Assembly: GCF_900113335.1 (NCBI RefSeq)
Contig: NZ_FOOX01000006.1
Coordinates: forward strand, 1 to 64,000
DNA length: 64,000 nt
Reading direction: 5' to 3'
Origin: Desulfotruncus arcticus DSM 17038
GTDB lineage: Bacteria; Bacillota; Desulfotomaculia; Desulfotomaculales; Desulfallaceae
In this document: piece after piece, positions 1-7,874 of the stretch
How the letters are laid out: every line of letters starts with the position of its first letter
Position numbering within the stretch: position 1 is the stretch's first letter
Program-made: the position numbers and the translations under genes
Notes under the pieces: generated by a model
Seen by the model: only the letters and a program-made list of their open reading frames with translations
What the model was told of the DNA's origin: nothing
Database searches by the model: none

Positions 1-95
1 CGTCAACCTGTTTCCAGAAAAAAATACCATGACCAAGGTAAGTATATGCCAAAACTTTTTTGTATTGACAAGAAATGAATTTATAGGCTATAATC
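1..95. repeat. Left copy of 95-bp direct repeat (target duplication)
   Basis: Bases 1-95 are identical to bases 2173-2267, with the IS1634-family element between. This copy stops exactly where the IS left end begins, and the right copy continues after its match into unique sequence. It is therefore best read as the left target duplication. The window edge probably cuts it, because about 28 more bases (2145-2172) lie between the IS right end and the right copy. Identity is seen directly; the duplication origin is inferred from the IS family. Confidence 0.85.
65..94 (+). promoter_or_regulatory. Sigma-A-type promoter in the left repeat
   Basis: TTGACA at 65-70 and TATAAT at 89-94 are separated by 18 bases. 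Duplicated with the target site, it now fires rightward into the 3' end of the transposase gene, antisense to it. A strong hairpin at 128-159 lies just downstream and may stop that transcript. Confidence 0.6.
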
Positions 96-127
96 CTGAC
101 TTTGACAGCATAAGAAGGTAAAAATAG

Positions 128-159
128 GCCGCAACCCATATAAATAAAGGGGTTGCGGC
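128..159. terminator. Stem-loop inside IS left end
   Basis: A ten-base perfect stem (GCCGCAACCC at 128-137 with GGGTTGCGGC at 150-159) lies between the IS left tip and the end of the transposase gene. It can terminate transposase mRNA leftward and block incoming transcription from the duplicated promoter. No long T run follows. Confidence 0.55.
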
Positions 160-194
160 ATTCACATATTTTCAAAAATATGTAGGGGAATACT

Positions 195-1931
195 TTATTT
201 TTTACTGTTAGCTAAAATATTTTTTATATCACTGAGCCGAAGTCTTTTTCTTGTAAAATCGATGTCGAGAGCATTGCCGATGGCATCGGAGATCTCGCTT
301 CGGTAATCGAACATGTAGAGGTTATCCTGCTCATTGGAGCAGGCGATTCTGTTTAGGCACTCAACAATCCTTTCCGACGAGTAACGCCGATTCGTTTTCT
401 TCTGAATAAGCCGTAAGATAACGAGAGCAATGAAACAGGTGAGGAAGTGCGCAGCGATGCGGTCTTCCCGGGAGACGTATACCGGGCGCGTCTCAAGCGT
501 ACCCTTCGTGACCCTGAAGGTTTCCTCAATCTCCCACAGCCCGCGGTATGTGTCAATAATCTCCCCATCGGACATCTGCAGTTCACTGGTAACGATTGCA
601 TAATAACCATCGTACAATTCGTCTTGCACAAGTTTATCGGAATGAAAGCATGGACGTTGCTTACTTACAAGGACTTCACCGGTCTCCTTATCGAATTCCA
701 GGTGTTTGACGTACTTGGCCGCGCCGTAGGTTATAGCTTTGTTGTACTTCTTTGGATCCGCCACAAGATCCAAAGCCTTTTTCACAACCTCTTCCCGTTC
801 CGCCCTTGCTTTGTCCGCGTACTTCTTTGCCCAGAACACAACTTGCTTTTCATACACGGTCTTCTTTGCCGTTTTACCGCTTTTCATGTTTACAATTATA
901 TCTCGCGCAATCCTCCTGCTTTTGATTTTGAACTCGGCATCCTCGCCGGCCGGCTTGCCGTCAGAACCAACATAACCCTCGTTATCAAGCACATAATTCC
1001 TGAAAGCGTCCGTGCCGCCGCGGACAGAAAAACTAAACACATAACCGTTCCTGTTTTTCCCACTAGTCAGATAATAAATGTTGTCGCCTGTGATGATCCC
1101 CATGTCGGCGACCACCACGATCCTGCCTGTGCCGTAATTCTTCCTGACTTCGCCGATGACGGAGCGGAATGTTTCCTTATCCAGCTTGTTTCCGGGGAAA
1201 AGTTCATAATGGAGCGGAATCCCGTCCGCGTCCATAGCAAGTCCCATTTGGACGACCGGATCGTGACGATGCTCTTTCGATCTGCCGTATTTACGTAATT
1301 CATCCGCCTCGTCAATCTCAAAGTAGAAATTCGTGACATCATAATAAATCGTCTTTGTGTTGCTCCCGTATTTTTCAGCGATCTGCCCGTGCAGATACCG
1401 CTGGAATTCTCTGAAAATCTTTGCAAAATGCGAAAGGGCACGGTACACGTCCCCCAGCGAAAAATTAAAGCGCTCAAAATAGCGGCGCCGTTCTTCGAAC
1501 GCCTTCTTCTTGGAGCCGGGCGAGAGTAGCCTGGAGACAACAAGCAGCATCATAATGGAATTAGTGTTGAACTTGAAGTCTTGATTGCGTGCCCGGTTGT
1601 TGAAAAAGCGATGCAATCCGAGTTCATGGTAGATCTTTAAGATTGCGACATAGCCGAAGTTTTTCCTGTCATCAGCTCCTTGGGCGAGCTGCTCATCCAT
1701 GTTGATGGTTAGTGTTAGCTTTTTCTTCGTGTTTTCTTCCTCCGTCATCTTGCGGGCGACTTCCTTGAAATGAGCTATGGGATCGTCATATTCCTTTTCC
1801 AGCTCGTCCAAGTAACCCAGGGACTTTATGGTTCGATCAGTCGAAATATTGGTTACGGGGTTTCTGTATTTTTGGGCGATAACAAGATAGGTTCTGCCTG
1901 ATTCTTTTCGATACGTTTTTTTGAGATACAT
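195..1931 (-). CDS. IS1634-family transposase
   Basis: This 578-residue DDE transposase catalyses cut-and-strand-transfer of the surrounding element. The N-terminal part (about residues 1-100) is the typical IS1634 leader, with the opening YLKKTYRKESGRTYL. The RNase-H-like core carries a YYDVTNFYFE stretch near residue 195 and a VVVADMGI stretch near 275. A late glutamate region reads YRGLWEIEETFRVTK near 465. Length and frame are intact, so it may be active. The ATG at 1931 has a GGGAGG ribosome site seven bases upstream. It is the only gene in the element. The IS4-superfamily group IS1634 is the best fit; a related IS4 group is the alternative. Confidence 0.9.
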   Translation of the reverse strand: MYLKKTYRKESGRTYLVIAQKYRNPVTNISTDRTIKSLGYLDELEKEYDDPIAHFKEVARKMTEEENTKKKLTLTINMDEQLAQGADDRKNFGYVAILKIYHELGLHRFFNNRARNQDFKFNTNSIMMLLVVSRLLSPGSKKKAFEERRRYFERFNFSLGDVYRALSHFAKIFREFQRYLHGQIAEKYGSNTKTIYYDVTNFYFEIDEADELRKYGRSKEHRHDPVVQMGLAMDADGIPLHYELFPGNKLDKETFRSVIGEVRKNYGTGRIVVVADMGIITGDNIYYLTSGKNRNGYVFSFSVRGGTDAFRNYVLDNEGYVGSDGKPAGEDAEFKIKSRRIARDIIVNMKSGKTAKKTVYEKQVVFWAKKYADKARAEREEVVKKALDLVADPKKYNKAITYGAAKYVKHLEFDKETGEVLVSKQRPCFHSDKLVQDELYDGYYAIVTSELQMSDGEIIDTYRGLWEIEETFRVTKGTLETRPVYVSREDRIAAHFLTCFIALVILRLIQKKTNRRYSSERIVECLNRIACSNEQDNLYMFDYRSEISDAIGNALDIDFTRKRLRLSDIKNILANSKK

Positions 1932-2031
1932 AACAAGAAACCTCCCATATCTGCATAGTCAGACCATATCTCTATCATAACATATTGTGCCAAATTATGC
2001 CACATAAAAATGAATAAAACTTAAAATAAAA

Positions 2032-2064
2032 AAACCCCTTGCGGCCTTATGTCGCAAGGGGTTT
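2032..2064. terminator. Stem-loop inside IS right end
   Basis: A 12-base perfect stem (AAACCCCTTGCG at 2032-2043 with its complement at 2053-2064) lies upstream of the transposase promoter region. A run of A on the left gives a T tail on the minus strand, so it can act as a terminator protecting the transposase gene from outside read-through. Confidence 0.6.
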
Positions 2065-2144
2065 CGAGTTTTATCTAGTCAACTAGGCTGTTAAACTAAC
2101 GAGGCTTGTAGAGATTTCTATATTAAAGCAAGTGTCAAAGACCC

Positions 2145-2267
2145 ATTTTATACTATACCAGATTTTTTATGCCGTCAACCTGTTTCCAGAAAAAAATACC
2201 ATGACCAAGGTAAGTATATGCCAAAACTTTTTTGTATTGACAAGAAATGAATTTATAGGCTATAATC
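2145..2267. repeat. Right target duplication (95 bp seen twice)
   Basis: Bases 2173-2267 repeat bases 1-95 without a mismatch. Bases 2145-2172 would belong to the same duplication if the IS ends at about 2144, making it about 123 bp. After 2267 the sequence goes on as the normal leader of the next gene, so this is the original target site. Confidence 0.75.
2237..2266 (+). promoter_or_regulatory. Promoter of the MCP-EAL operon
   Basis: TTGACA at 2237-2242 and TATAAT at 2261-2266 with an 18-base spacer sit 128 bases before the next start codon. This is the original of the duplicated promoter. The long leader holds two hairpins (2283-2341), suggesting conditional read-through. Confidence 0.65.
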
Positions 2268-2282
2268 TGCAAAATAATAATG

Positions 2283-2347
2283 TAATACGAAGACGTATTA
2301 TTTTTTCGCCACAAGCAAAGAAGCTGCCTGGTTAAAGGCAGTTTTTT
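2283..2347 (+). terminator. Tandem leader hairpins with T runs
   Basis: First hairpin: TAATACG 2283-2289 with CGTATTA 2294-2300, followed directly by six T. Second hairpin: CTGCCT 2324-2329 with AGGCAG 2336-2341, followed by TTTTTTATTTTTT. Both lie between the promoter and the MCP start, so transcription of the operon seems to need antitermination or tolerates leaky termination. No known riboswitch class could be assigned with confidence. Confidence 0.55.
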
Positions 2348-2394
2348 ATTTTTTATAAACTTATACCTAAGCTCATATACGCTACCCCTGGGAG

Positions 2395-3825
2395 TTGAAT
2401 ATGTTGAATATTATGTACCTGATCTACCTACTGGCCGGAGCTGTCATAGGAGCCGCTTTATGCTTTTGGCTAACCAGCCGGACGGTTAATAAAAAGCAGC
2501 AACAACTCCATAAAATGGAAAGGACAATTGAAAGTTGGTCCGCTGTTAGCCTGCCCATGATTAAAGAGCAAACTTTCACAGGTGAATTTTCCAACCTGGG
2601 TAAGGCAATATCCCGTATCATTGACATAACCAGATTCCTGGCCCGGGAGATACAGCTTACAGCCCATCAAGTGCGGGCAGGTTCAGAGCAAACAGAAACA
2701 GCAGCCCGGTCTGCCGCTGACATTAACCAGGCCTTCCAATCGATGCGCAACATGGCGATAGCCCTGAGCGAAGCCAGTGCTGCAATGGAACAAGATTTCC
2801 AAAAAAACTCTCTAGCCATTAATGATATAAGTTGCGCCGTTGAACAGGTAAACAATGCCGTTACGGGCATTACCGGCAACAGCCGCCTGCTGCAAGAACA
2901 AACAGGCACGATGGAAACAGCGGTGGCACAGGTAAAACTAATATCTGAGAGCATTGGGGAAATATCCAATCAAACAAAATTGCTGGCTTTAAACGCTTCC
3001 ATAGAAGCAGCCCGGGCGGGAGATCACGGCCGGGGTTTTTCGGTGGTGGCGGCGGAAATTGGCAAACTTTCCGACCGTACAGCAACGGCAGTGCAGCAAA
3101 CCTTTAATATACTGTCAGAACTGCAGCAAAACGTGGGCACAGTAGTGGAAAGCATTAATACCAGTCTGGATTCTTCCCATGCAGTAACCAGTCAGGTAAA
3201 AAATGTCGGCAACGTACTCTCCCAAAGCCTTGGATCCATTGAAAAGGTTAACAATTCCGCATTGGAGACTTTTAGCAATATCAGCACCAGGCTGCAGCAA
3301 ACAGCTCAAGTTCTGGAATATCATCTGCAGGATCTGGAATCAGTCATGCAGACAGGACAGTTGATGGCTGATCTCGCTGAAACACTGGAAAAAACTGCAA
3401 CCGGCAATCAACTGTCTTACACGATGAACAACGAGCTGGCTTCGCATGTTGAAGACATCAGAAATCTGCTGGTGCAAGCCTCAAATCAGGCGGACATTGT
3501 AGCCATGAAACCGGATACACATAAGGCCGCATTATCTAAGTTAAAAAACAAATATCAGGATATAGAAGCTATTTGGTCCAATGATAACCATGGAAAGTTC
3601 CTTTTTTCTCAGCCGCCGGCCGCCCTGGCCAACGGCAAGGTACGGGAATGGTGGCAAAAGGCCATATCCGGTGAGAGATTTATCTCTCCCGTATACATAT
3701 CTGCCATTACCCGGCAGCCCTGCCTGACGGTGTCGGTACCTATATTTAACAACGAGCAAATAATCGGGGTTCTTGGCGCAGATGTTAAGCTAAACCAAAT
3801 TCAAATTAAATTAACGGGTATTTAG
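2395..3825 (+). CDS. Methyl-accepting chemotaxis-type protein with C-terminal Cache-like domain
   Basis: This 476-residue sensor has one N-terminal membrane segment (about residues 5-26), a helical linker and a methyl-accepting signalling hairpin with the conserved tip region near residues 190-225 ([19 protein letters not shown], then [14 protein letters not shown]). After a second helical stretch, the last 100 residues (about 370-476) resemble a Cache/PDC sensor fold ([19 protein letters not shown], then [11 protein letters not shown]). The sensor would be cytoplasmic and at the C-terminus, the reverse of classic receptors. No periplasmic domain and no HAMP are visible. It is followed after three bases by an EAL protein, so the pair is probably co-transcribed and linked to c-di-GMP or motility control. 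The ligand cannot be told. Confidence 0.88.
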   Translation: MNMLNIMYLIYLLAGAVIGAALCFWLTSRTVNKKQQQLHKMERTIESWSAVSLPMIKEQTFTGEFSNLGKAISRIIDITRFLAREIQLTAHQVRAGSEQTETAARSAADINQAFQSMRNMAIALSEASAAMEQDFQKNSLAINDISCAVEQVNNAVTGITGNSRLLQEQTGTMETAVAQVKLISESIGEISNQTKLLALNASIEAARAGDHGRGFSVVAAEIGKLSDRTATAVQQTFNILSELQQNVGTVVESINTSLDSSHAVTSQVKNVGNVLSQSLGSIEKVNNSALETFSNISTRLQQTAQVLEYHLQDLESVMQTGQLMADLAETLEKTATGNQLSYTMNNELASHVEDIRNLLVQASNQADIVAMKPDTHKAALSKLKNKYQDIEAIWSNDNHGKFLFSQPPAALANGKVREWWQKAISGERFISPVYISAITRQPCLTVSVPIFNNEQIIGVLGADVKLNQIQIKLTGI

Positions 3826-3828
3826 TAT

Positions 3829-5064
3829 ATGCAAAATTACAGCCAAGCTATCAACATACATCAAATAATTGAAGAAGAATCAATAGACACATATTTTCAA
3901 CCGCTGGTTTCCGCAAAAATGCGTTCTATCGTAGGGTTAGAGGCTTTAACCAGAGGTTTTTGCCAACCATCAGGCGAAATTATCATGCCCAACCTCTTAT
4001 TCAAACTTGCTGAAGAAAACAATTTGACACTGGAGCTGGACAGATTATGCCGCAAGAAGGCCCTTGAAAAATTCCGGCAAGTTTTTTCTCAAAACAATGA
4101 AATGCTGTTGTTTTTGAACTTTGACACTTCGATTATTGACCTGGGAGTTGTGGGTTCCGGCTACTTGCAGCGCCAGGTAAAACATGCGGGAATCAACCCG
4201 TGTAATATCGTGCTGGAAATCATTGAATCCAAAGTTAATGACATTGGTGCCCTGCAGAACTTTATTAACGCACACAAAGAATTAGGATTTTTATTCGCTC
4301 TGGATGATATCGGCTGCGGCTATTCCAATTTGGACAGAATTGCTTTTGTAAAACCCGACCTAATTAAGGCTGACCGCGCACTGGTCGATAATATTAATCA
4401 AGATTATTACAAACAAGAAGTACTGAAATCTCTGGTCAACCTATCCCAAAAAATAGGCGCGTTAGTAGTGGCTGAAGGGGTGGAGAAAAAAGAAGAAACA
4501 ATTATGGCCCTTGAATTAGGCGTAGATATGCTGCAGGGTTTTTACTTTGCCAAACCCACATCAAAAACCACATGTTCAGCTGAACTCTATACCCGTATCG
4601 CCGAAGTCTCCAGTAATTTTAAAAATCATATGATCGAGCAAATGCATGCCAAGAGGCAACTACACAGGAACTATGATTTACTGATTAAGAAATTCTGTGA
4701 CAAATTATCGGAACTGACTATTGATGAATTTGACAGCCTGTTGCAGAGGGTGGTCAATAGCCAGTCCAACCTGGAATGCATATACATACTTGACGAAGCA
4801 GGCATCCAAGCCAGTGATACTTTTTGCAATCAAGATAACTTAACCAGACGCCAGGGTCCTTTTTTCAAACCTGCCCCCAAAGGAACAGACCACTCCTTAA
4901 AAGAATATTATTATTTGCTCGCCCATACCGGCCTTAGTAAATATACCACCGAGCCTTATATATCCCTGGCTTCCGGCAACTTATGCATCACTAAATCTAC
5001 ATTTTTTCAAAGCTATGATTGTAAAAACTACATTTTATGCATCGACGGAAATAGCCCCGTGTAA
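3829..5064 (+). CDS. EAL-domain c-di-GMP phosphodiesterase-like protein
   Basis: This 411-residue cytoplasmic protein should hydrolyse c-di-GMP. The catalytic set appears complete: EALTR near residue 38, the Asn of LNFD, Glu of LEIIES, the paired Asp of LDDIGCGYSN near 158, the Lys of IKADRA, Glu of VAEGVE near 217, and the Gln of LQGFYFAKP near 235. The C-terminal part (about 265-411) is a separate domain ending YYYLLAHTGLSKYTTEPYIS and then SGNLCITKS. This resembles the PAS/Cache-like sensor found after EAL in B. subtilis YkuI. No GGDEF domain or membrane segment is present. It starts three bases after the chemoreceptor gene, with a weak ribosome site, which suggests translational coupling. 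Confidence 0.88.
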   Translation: MQNYSQAINIHQIIEEESIDTYFQPLVSAKMRSIVGLEALTRGFCQPSGEIIMPNLLFKLAEENNLTLELDRLCRKKALEKFRQVFSQNNEMLLFLNFDTSIIDLGVVGSGYLQRQVKHAGINPCNIVLEIIESKVNDIGALQNFINAHKELGFLFALDDIGCGYSNLDRIAFVKPDLIKADRALVDNINQDYYKQEVLKSLVNLSQKIGALVVAEGVEKKEETIMALELGVDMLQGFYFAKPTSKTTCSAELYTRIAEVSSNFKNHMIEQMHAKRQLHRNYDLLIKKFCDKLSELTIDEFDSLLQRVVNSQSNLECIYILDEAGIQASDTFCNQDNLTRRQGPFFKPAPKGTDHSLKEYYYLLAHTGLSKYTTEPYISLASGNLCITKSTFFQSYDCKNYILCIDGNSPV

Positions 5065-5095
5065 CAACGATTAGCGTTGGACTGTTCTTGGCATG

Positions 5096-6277
5096 TCAAT
5101 TGGCAAGCCCGGGATTTTTACCGGCCTGCCCCTTTTTATTCAGCGTTAAGGCAAAAATACCGGCAATTAGCGGCAGCCATAATAATAAGCGCACTGCGGC
5201 CATAAGGCTAAAAACATCAGCAAATTTACCCACCAATGTTACTGCCAGGCCACCCACACCTATAGCAAAGCCCATGCTTAGCCCTGCCGCCATAGCTTTA
5301 TTATCCGGAATAGCCTCCTGGGCCGCTACCACCGTCACAGAAAAGGATGCCAGCAAAGCAGCTCCTCCCAGACCCAAAAAGATATCGCTCAATAATCCCT
5401 GAGTAGCTAAAAAACCATAAAAGAACGGTGTCGCTAATACCAGAGAACCGGCAATCAACGGCCGGCGACCGTATTTGTCGGAAATAAAGCCCCCTGCCAG
5501 CCCACCGGCCGCACCGGCAAAAAGCATCAGGAATAATAGATAGCTAATTCTGCCGGGGTCCATTTTTTCAGACTTGAAATATAATGGCAGCATGGTGATT
5601 AAGCCGGTGTATACCAGAGAGCGCAGAGCCACCACGACCATTAACTTGTTTAATTCACCCAGCGCCGGTCGCATGGAAGAAATTATTTCATTCAAACTTT
5701 TTTTCTGAATGGTTTTCTTTTCAGTCCGAGGAGCAAAAATATATAGAAATAGAGCCGCTACAATTCCTGGGATAACCATAACAGTGGTTCCTTTAGCTCC
5801 GTAAATGGCAAACAGGGGAACCAAAACTACAGGTGCCACCGCCCAGCCGACATTGCCGGAGGCCACAAAAGCCGACATAATAAAGCCTTTGCGGTTACCG
5901 CTTACTGCAGATACCATAGCCGAGGCCTGAGGGTGAAAAGCGGCGGTTCCAATGCCTGCTGCAGCAGCCATTATCAGCAACAACCCATAATTTACGGTCA
6001 ACCCGGTTAAACTCAATATCACCGCCATCCACAAAGTACCAACAAAGACCAGCCAGCGCTGATTTTTCTGGTCAACCAGGTAGCCGAATACCGGCTGCAC
6101 CAGTGACGAAGTGATGGTAAAGGCCGATACCAGTGAGCTGGCCTTGGTTACCGAAAACCCGGCCGTAGCCACAATAATAGGCAAGAGCTGTGGCAAAAAG
6201 TTATTATACATATCATTAATCAGATGGGCAATAGATAATACTCCAAGGGTCACCGTTCTAAATTTAGTTTCATGCAT
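5096..6277 (-). CDS. MFS transporter, fosmidomycin-resistance (Fsr)-like
   Basis: This 393-residue protein has about twelve hydrophobic segments and a charged central loop near residue 190 (APRTEKKTIQKK), the standard major-facilitator layout. The opening LSIAHLINDMYNNFLPQLLP and the motif GIGTAAFHPQASAM near residue 110 are characteristic of the Fsr branch, proton-driven drug exporters. The ATG at 6277 has GGGAGG eight bases upstream. It follows a PadR-type regulator 32 bases downstream, so the pair forms a self-regulated efflux operon. The true substrate is unknown; fosmidomycin export is only a family label. It is convergent with the EAL gene, separated by 31 bases. Confidence 0.85.
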   Translation of the reverse strand: MHETKFRTVTLGVLSIAHLINDMYNNFLPQLLPIIVATAGFSVTKASSLVSAFTITSSLVQPVFGYLVDQKNQRWLVFVGTLWMAVILSLTGLTVNYGLLLIMAAAAGIGTAAFHPQASAMVSAVSGNRKGFIMSAFVASGNVGWAVAPVVLVPLFAIYGAKGTTVMVIPGIVAALFLYIFAPRTEKKTIQKKSLNEIISSMRPALGELNKLMVVVALRSLVYTGLITMLPLYFKSEKMDPGRISYLLFLMLFAGAAGGLAGGFISDKYGRRPLIAGSLVLATPFFYGFLATQGLLSDIFLGLGGAALLASFSVTVVAAQEAIPDNKAMAAGLSMGFAIGVGGLAVTLVGKFADVFSLMAAVRLLLWLPLIAGIFALTLNKKGQAGKNPGLAN

Positions 6278-6309
6278 AGGATATCCTCCCCGCTTTAGCT
6301 ATCCAGGCT

Positions 6310-6681
6310 TTAAATTTTCTTGTTCATGTTCTTTTCTTTTAATGATTGGAAATTAGTCAAAAAATAGTTGAGGTTGCGCATCCGCATGATTATATCTGCT
6401 TCAAAGTAATCCAGCATCTCCCATCCCTTCTCCGTAATCGTGTAAATTTTTTTAGCCGGCCCAGGCTCTGTAGTATCCCACCGGAAAACCACAGCCCCGT
6501 CCTTTTCCAACTCCTGCAGCACCCGGTAAACCGCGCCGCTGTCCACATGGGGCTTAGGAAGCCTCTCCTGGAGCACAGCCAGCAATCCCCCGCCATGCGC
6601 GTCTCCTTCGGCCAGGAACAATAATAAAAAGGCCGGAAGATGCCGATAATTCTTTCCTTTTTTAGGGCTGCCCAATACCAT
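6310..6681 (-). CDS. PadR-family transcriptional regulator
   Basis: A 123-residue winged-helix repressor. The PadR signature is visible: a first helix ending LPAFLLLFLAEGDAHGG, the recognition region DSGAVYRVLQELEKDG near residues 48-62, and a wing YTITEKGWEML near 82-92. The C-terminal dimerisation helix is short, as in the small PadR subgroup (PadR-s1). It lies upstream of the MFS exporter in the same direction. The promoter in front carries a tandem 15-bp repeat over the -10 box, fitting autorepression lifted by the exporter substrate. The ATG at 6681 follows GAGAGGAG. Confidence 0.85.
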   Translation of the reverse strand: MVLGSPKKGKNYRHLPAFLLLFLAEGDAHGGGLLAVLQERLPKPHVDSGAVYRVLQELEKDGAVVFRWDTTEPGPAKKIYTITEKGWEMLDYFEADIIMRMRNLNYFLTNFQSLKEKNMNKKI

Positions 6682-6704
6682 TTGCTCCTCTCGTTAAGTT
6701 AAAA

Positions 6705-6752
6705 ACAGCATACTGCAAATAACAGTATACTGCAAACGTCATTCAAGGTCAA
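6705..6752 (-). promoter_or_regulatory. PadR promoter with tandem operator
   Basis: On the minus strand TTGACC (plus 6747-6752), a 17-base spacer and TATACT (plus 6724-6729) form a promoter. Two near-identical 15-mers, ACAGCATACTGCAAA (6705-6719) and ACAGTATACTGCAAA (6722-6736), lie 17 bp apart and cover the -10 box and the start region. Their position suggests binding sites for the adjacent PadR protein. Confidence 0.6.
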
Positions 6753-7015
6753 TTAATTGGCATTGTAAAACGCACGACATTAAACTGCATAAAAAATAAC
6801 TTTCTCTTTTATACAGTCCACCCAGACTTAATATAATAAAAACACGTACGCTTAATCAATTCCATCAGCGCACGTGTTTTATCTTTAATATTACCTCATG
6901 TAATATACAAATATGTTACATTTATAATAGCGTAAAAAACTTTGTCATAAGGGCATAGTATATTTGTACATATTGTGAATTTTTTTTCATTCACTTATAA
7001 TTAACTAAAAAAGTA
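6753..7015. other. Intergenic region with one long hairpin
   Basis: No gene is evident here. AAAACACGT at 6839-6847 pairs with ACGTGTTTT at 6872-6880, with extra CGC/GCG pairing inside, forming a two-way terminator-like stem. The rest is AT-rich. Confidence 0.5.
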
Positions 7016-7096
7016 TTACTCAGTTTCGGAAAACCTTCTCATAATCAACGGGATTCCAAACGCACCCAGCAAAACCATTGCTATAGCTGTAAGCAT
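7016..7096 (-). CDS. Small hydrophobic protein, 26 residues
   Basis: A short open frame encodes MLTAIAMVLLGAFGIPLIMR followed by RFSETE. Residues 1-19 are a single hydrophobic segment, followed by two Arg, so the predicted form is a one-pass membrane peptide with a charged tail. The ATG at 7096 is preceded by a strong GGGAGG site seven bases upstream, the main support for translation. It is divergent from the universal-stress gene 118 bases away. I do not recognise a family, and it is not an obvious KdpF, CydX or type I toxin. Function unknown. Confidence 0.5.
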   Translation of the reverse strand: MLTAIAMVLLGAFGIPLIMRRFSETE

Positions 7097-7213
7097 ATCA
7101 CTAACCTCCCGGGTTATTTGATCATTTACTGCTTTAGACTTACCAGCTATCAAAAATGTTCCTTCATTAAGCTAAAAAAAGCAAAAATTTTCATTTTCAA
7201 GGAGGTATTATTG

Positions 7214-7585
7214 ATGAAGATATTAATCCCAATCGACGGTTCGGAATATTCTACACGCGCTGTTTGTTTCGCCGCCGGGTTGCTGAAAAAATGTTGCGAT
7301 ATGGAAGCCGTTCTTTTATCCGTTACTTACCCATTTAAAGAGAGTAACGCCGGCAGCATTTTAGAAAATGCCAGAAAAAGCTTCGGTGAAAACAGCGCCA
7401 GGGTAAGAGAACTTATTTTGGAAGGTGAACCGGCTGAATCAATTATCAAATACGCCAAGGAAAATGAAATAGAGCTGGTCATCATGGGAAGACGCGGCTT
7501 GGGAACTATCAAGGGAATGATGCTGGGAAGCGTCAGTTATAAAGTTTTAAGCGGGGTAAATATACCTGTAACCATTGTCAAATAA
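7214..7585 (+). CDS. Universal stress protein (UspA family)
   Basis: A 123-residue single-domain Usp. It begins MKILIPIDGSEYSTRAV, has an acidic ELVIMGRRGLGTIKGMMLGS segment near residues 85-105 and ends in a VPVTIVK strand. The G-2x-G-9x-G(S) nucleotide motif is present (GRRGLGTIKGMMLGS), so ATP binding is likely. The frame is open 96 bases further upstream, but the ATG at 7214 is chosen because it follows a perfect AAGGAGG site. It is monocistronic, with two tandem hairpins downstream. A role in stress survival follows from the family; the specific signal is unknown. Confidence 0.9.
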   Translation: MKILIPIDGSEYSTRAVCFAAGLLKKCCDMEAVLLSVTYPFKESNAGSILENARKSFGENSARVRELILEGEPAESIIKYAKENEIELVIMGRRGLGTIKGMMLGSVSYKVLSGVNIPVTIVK

Positions 7586-7669
7586 CTTAAATAATCATAT
7601 CCCCACGGTTAAAAAACTGCCACAAATTTAAAAACAGCTAATCCAGGTCACCATAATTGAATTGCGCAC

Positions 7670-7715
7670 GGGACATCCCTCCGGCGGTGAAAGAGGCATG
7701 TCTCTTTTCATTTTT
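7670..7715 (+). terminator. First of two related hairpins after usp
   Basis: GGGACAT at 7670-7676 pairs with ATGTCTC at 7698-7704, with an inner CCCUCC/GAGG stem, followed by TTTTCATTTTT. It is a likely terminator of the stress-protein gene. Confidence 0.55.
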
Positions 7716-7726
7716 AACATCTAATG

Positions 7727-7782
7727 GGGACATTCCTCCAACTGTAAAGCACGGCTCAATATGGAGGCCTGTCCTTTTTCAT
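7727..7782 (+). terminator. Second related hairpin, tandem with the first
   Basis: GGGACA at 7727-7732 pairs with TGTCC at 7770-7774, and an inner CCTCC (7735-7739) pairs with GGAGG (7763-7767). It ends in TTTTTCATTTT. Sequence and fold resemble the hairpin at 7670, as if duplicated and diverged. Confidence 0.5.
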
Positions 7783-7874
7783 TTTAAGAAATACTTAAGA
7801 GATACTTAAAATAAGTTTAATTTGTATAATCTAATATGAATACAACTTAAAGTTAACTAAGGGGAGGAATTTTA

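Larger units (their letters stand above)
96..2144 (-). mobile_element. IS1634-family insertion sequence
   Basis: A single transposase gene fills the element. The ends carry short imperfect inverted repeats: CTGACTTTGACA at 96-107 and, on the opposite strand, GGGTCTTTGACA at 2133-2144, sharing nine of twelve bases. Each end has a stem-loop just inside (128-159 and 2032-2064), probably insulating the element from outside transcription. The right end is estimated from the inverted repeat and could be off by a few bases. The flanking direct repeat of about 120 bp matches the long, variable target duplications known for IS1634. Confidence 0.8.

Noticed and set aside
447..1298. Long plus-strand open frame inside the transposase gene
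   Set aside because: It is fully antisense to a well-supported transposase, with low-complexity hydrophobic composition and no ribosome site.
2132..2335. Open frame on the plus strand across the IS right end
   Set aside because: It spans the IS junction and target duplication, has no ribosome site and codes for nothing recognisable.
2268..2345. Possible c-di-GMP-I riboswitch upstream of the MCP-EAL operon (GCAAAG and hairpin bases look suggestive)
   Set aside because: The leader is too short and lacks the first conserved GEMM strand and tetraloop receptor. Only two simple hairpins with T runs are evident.
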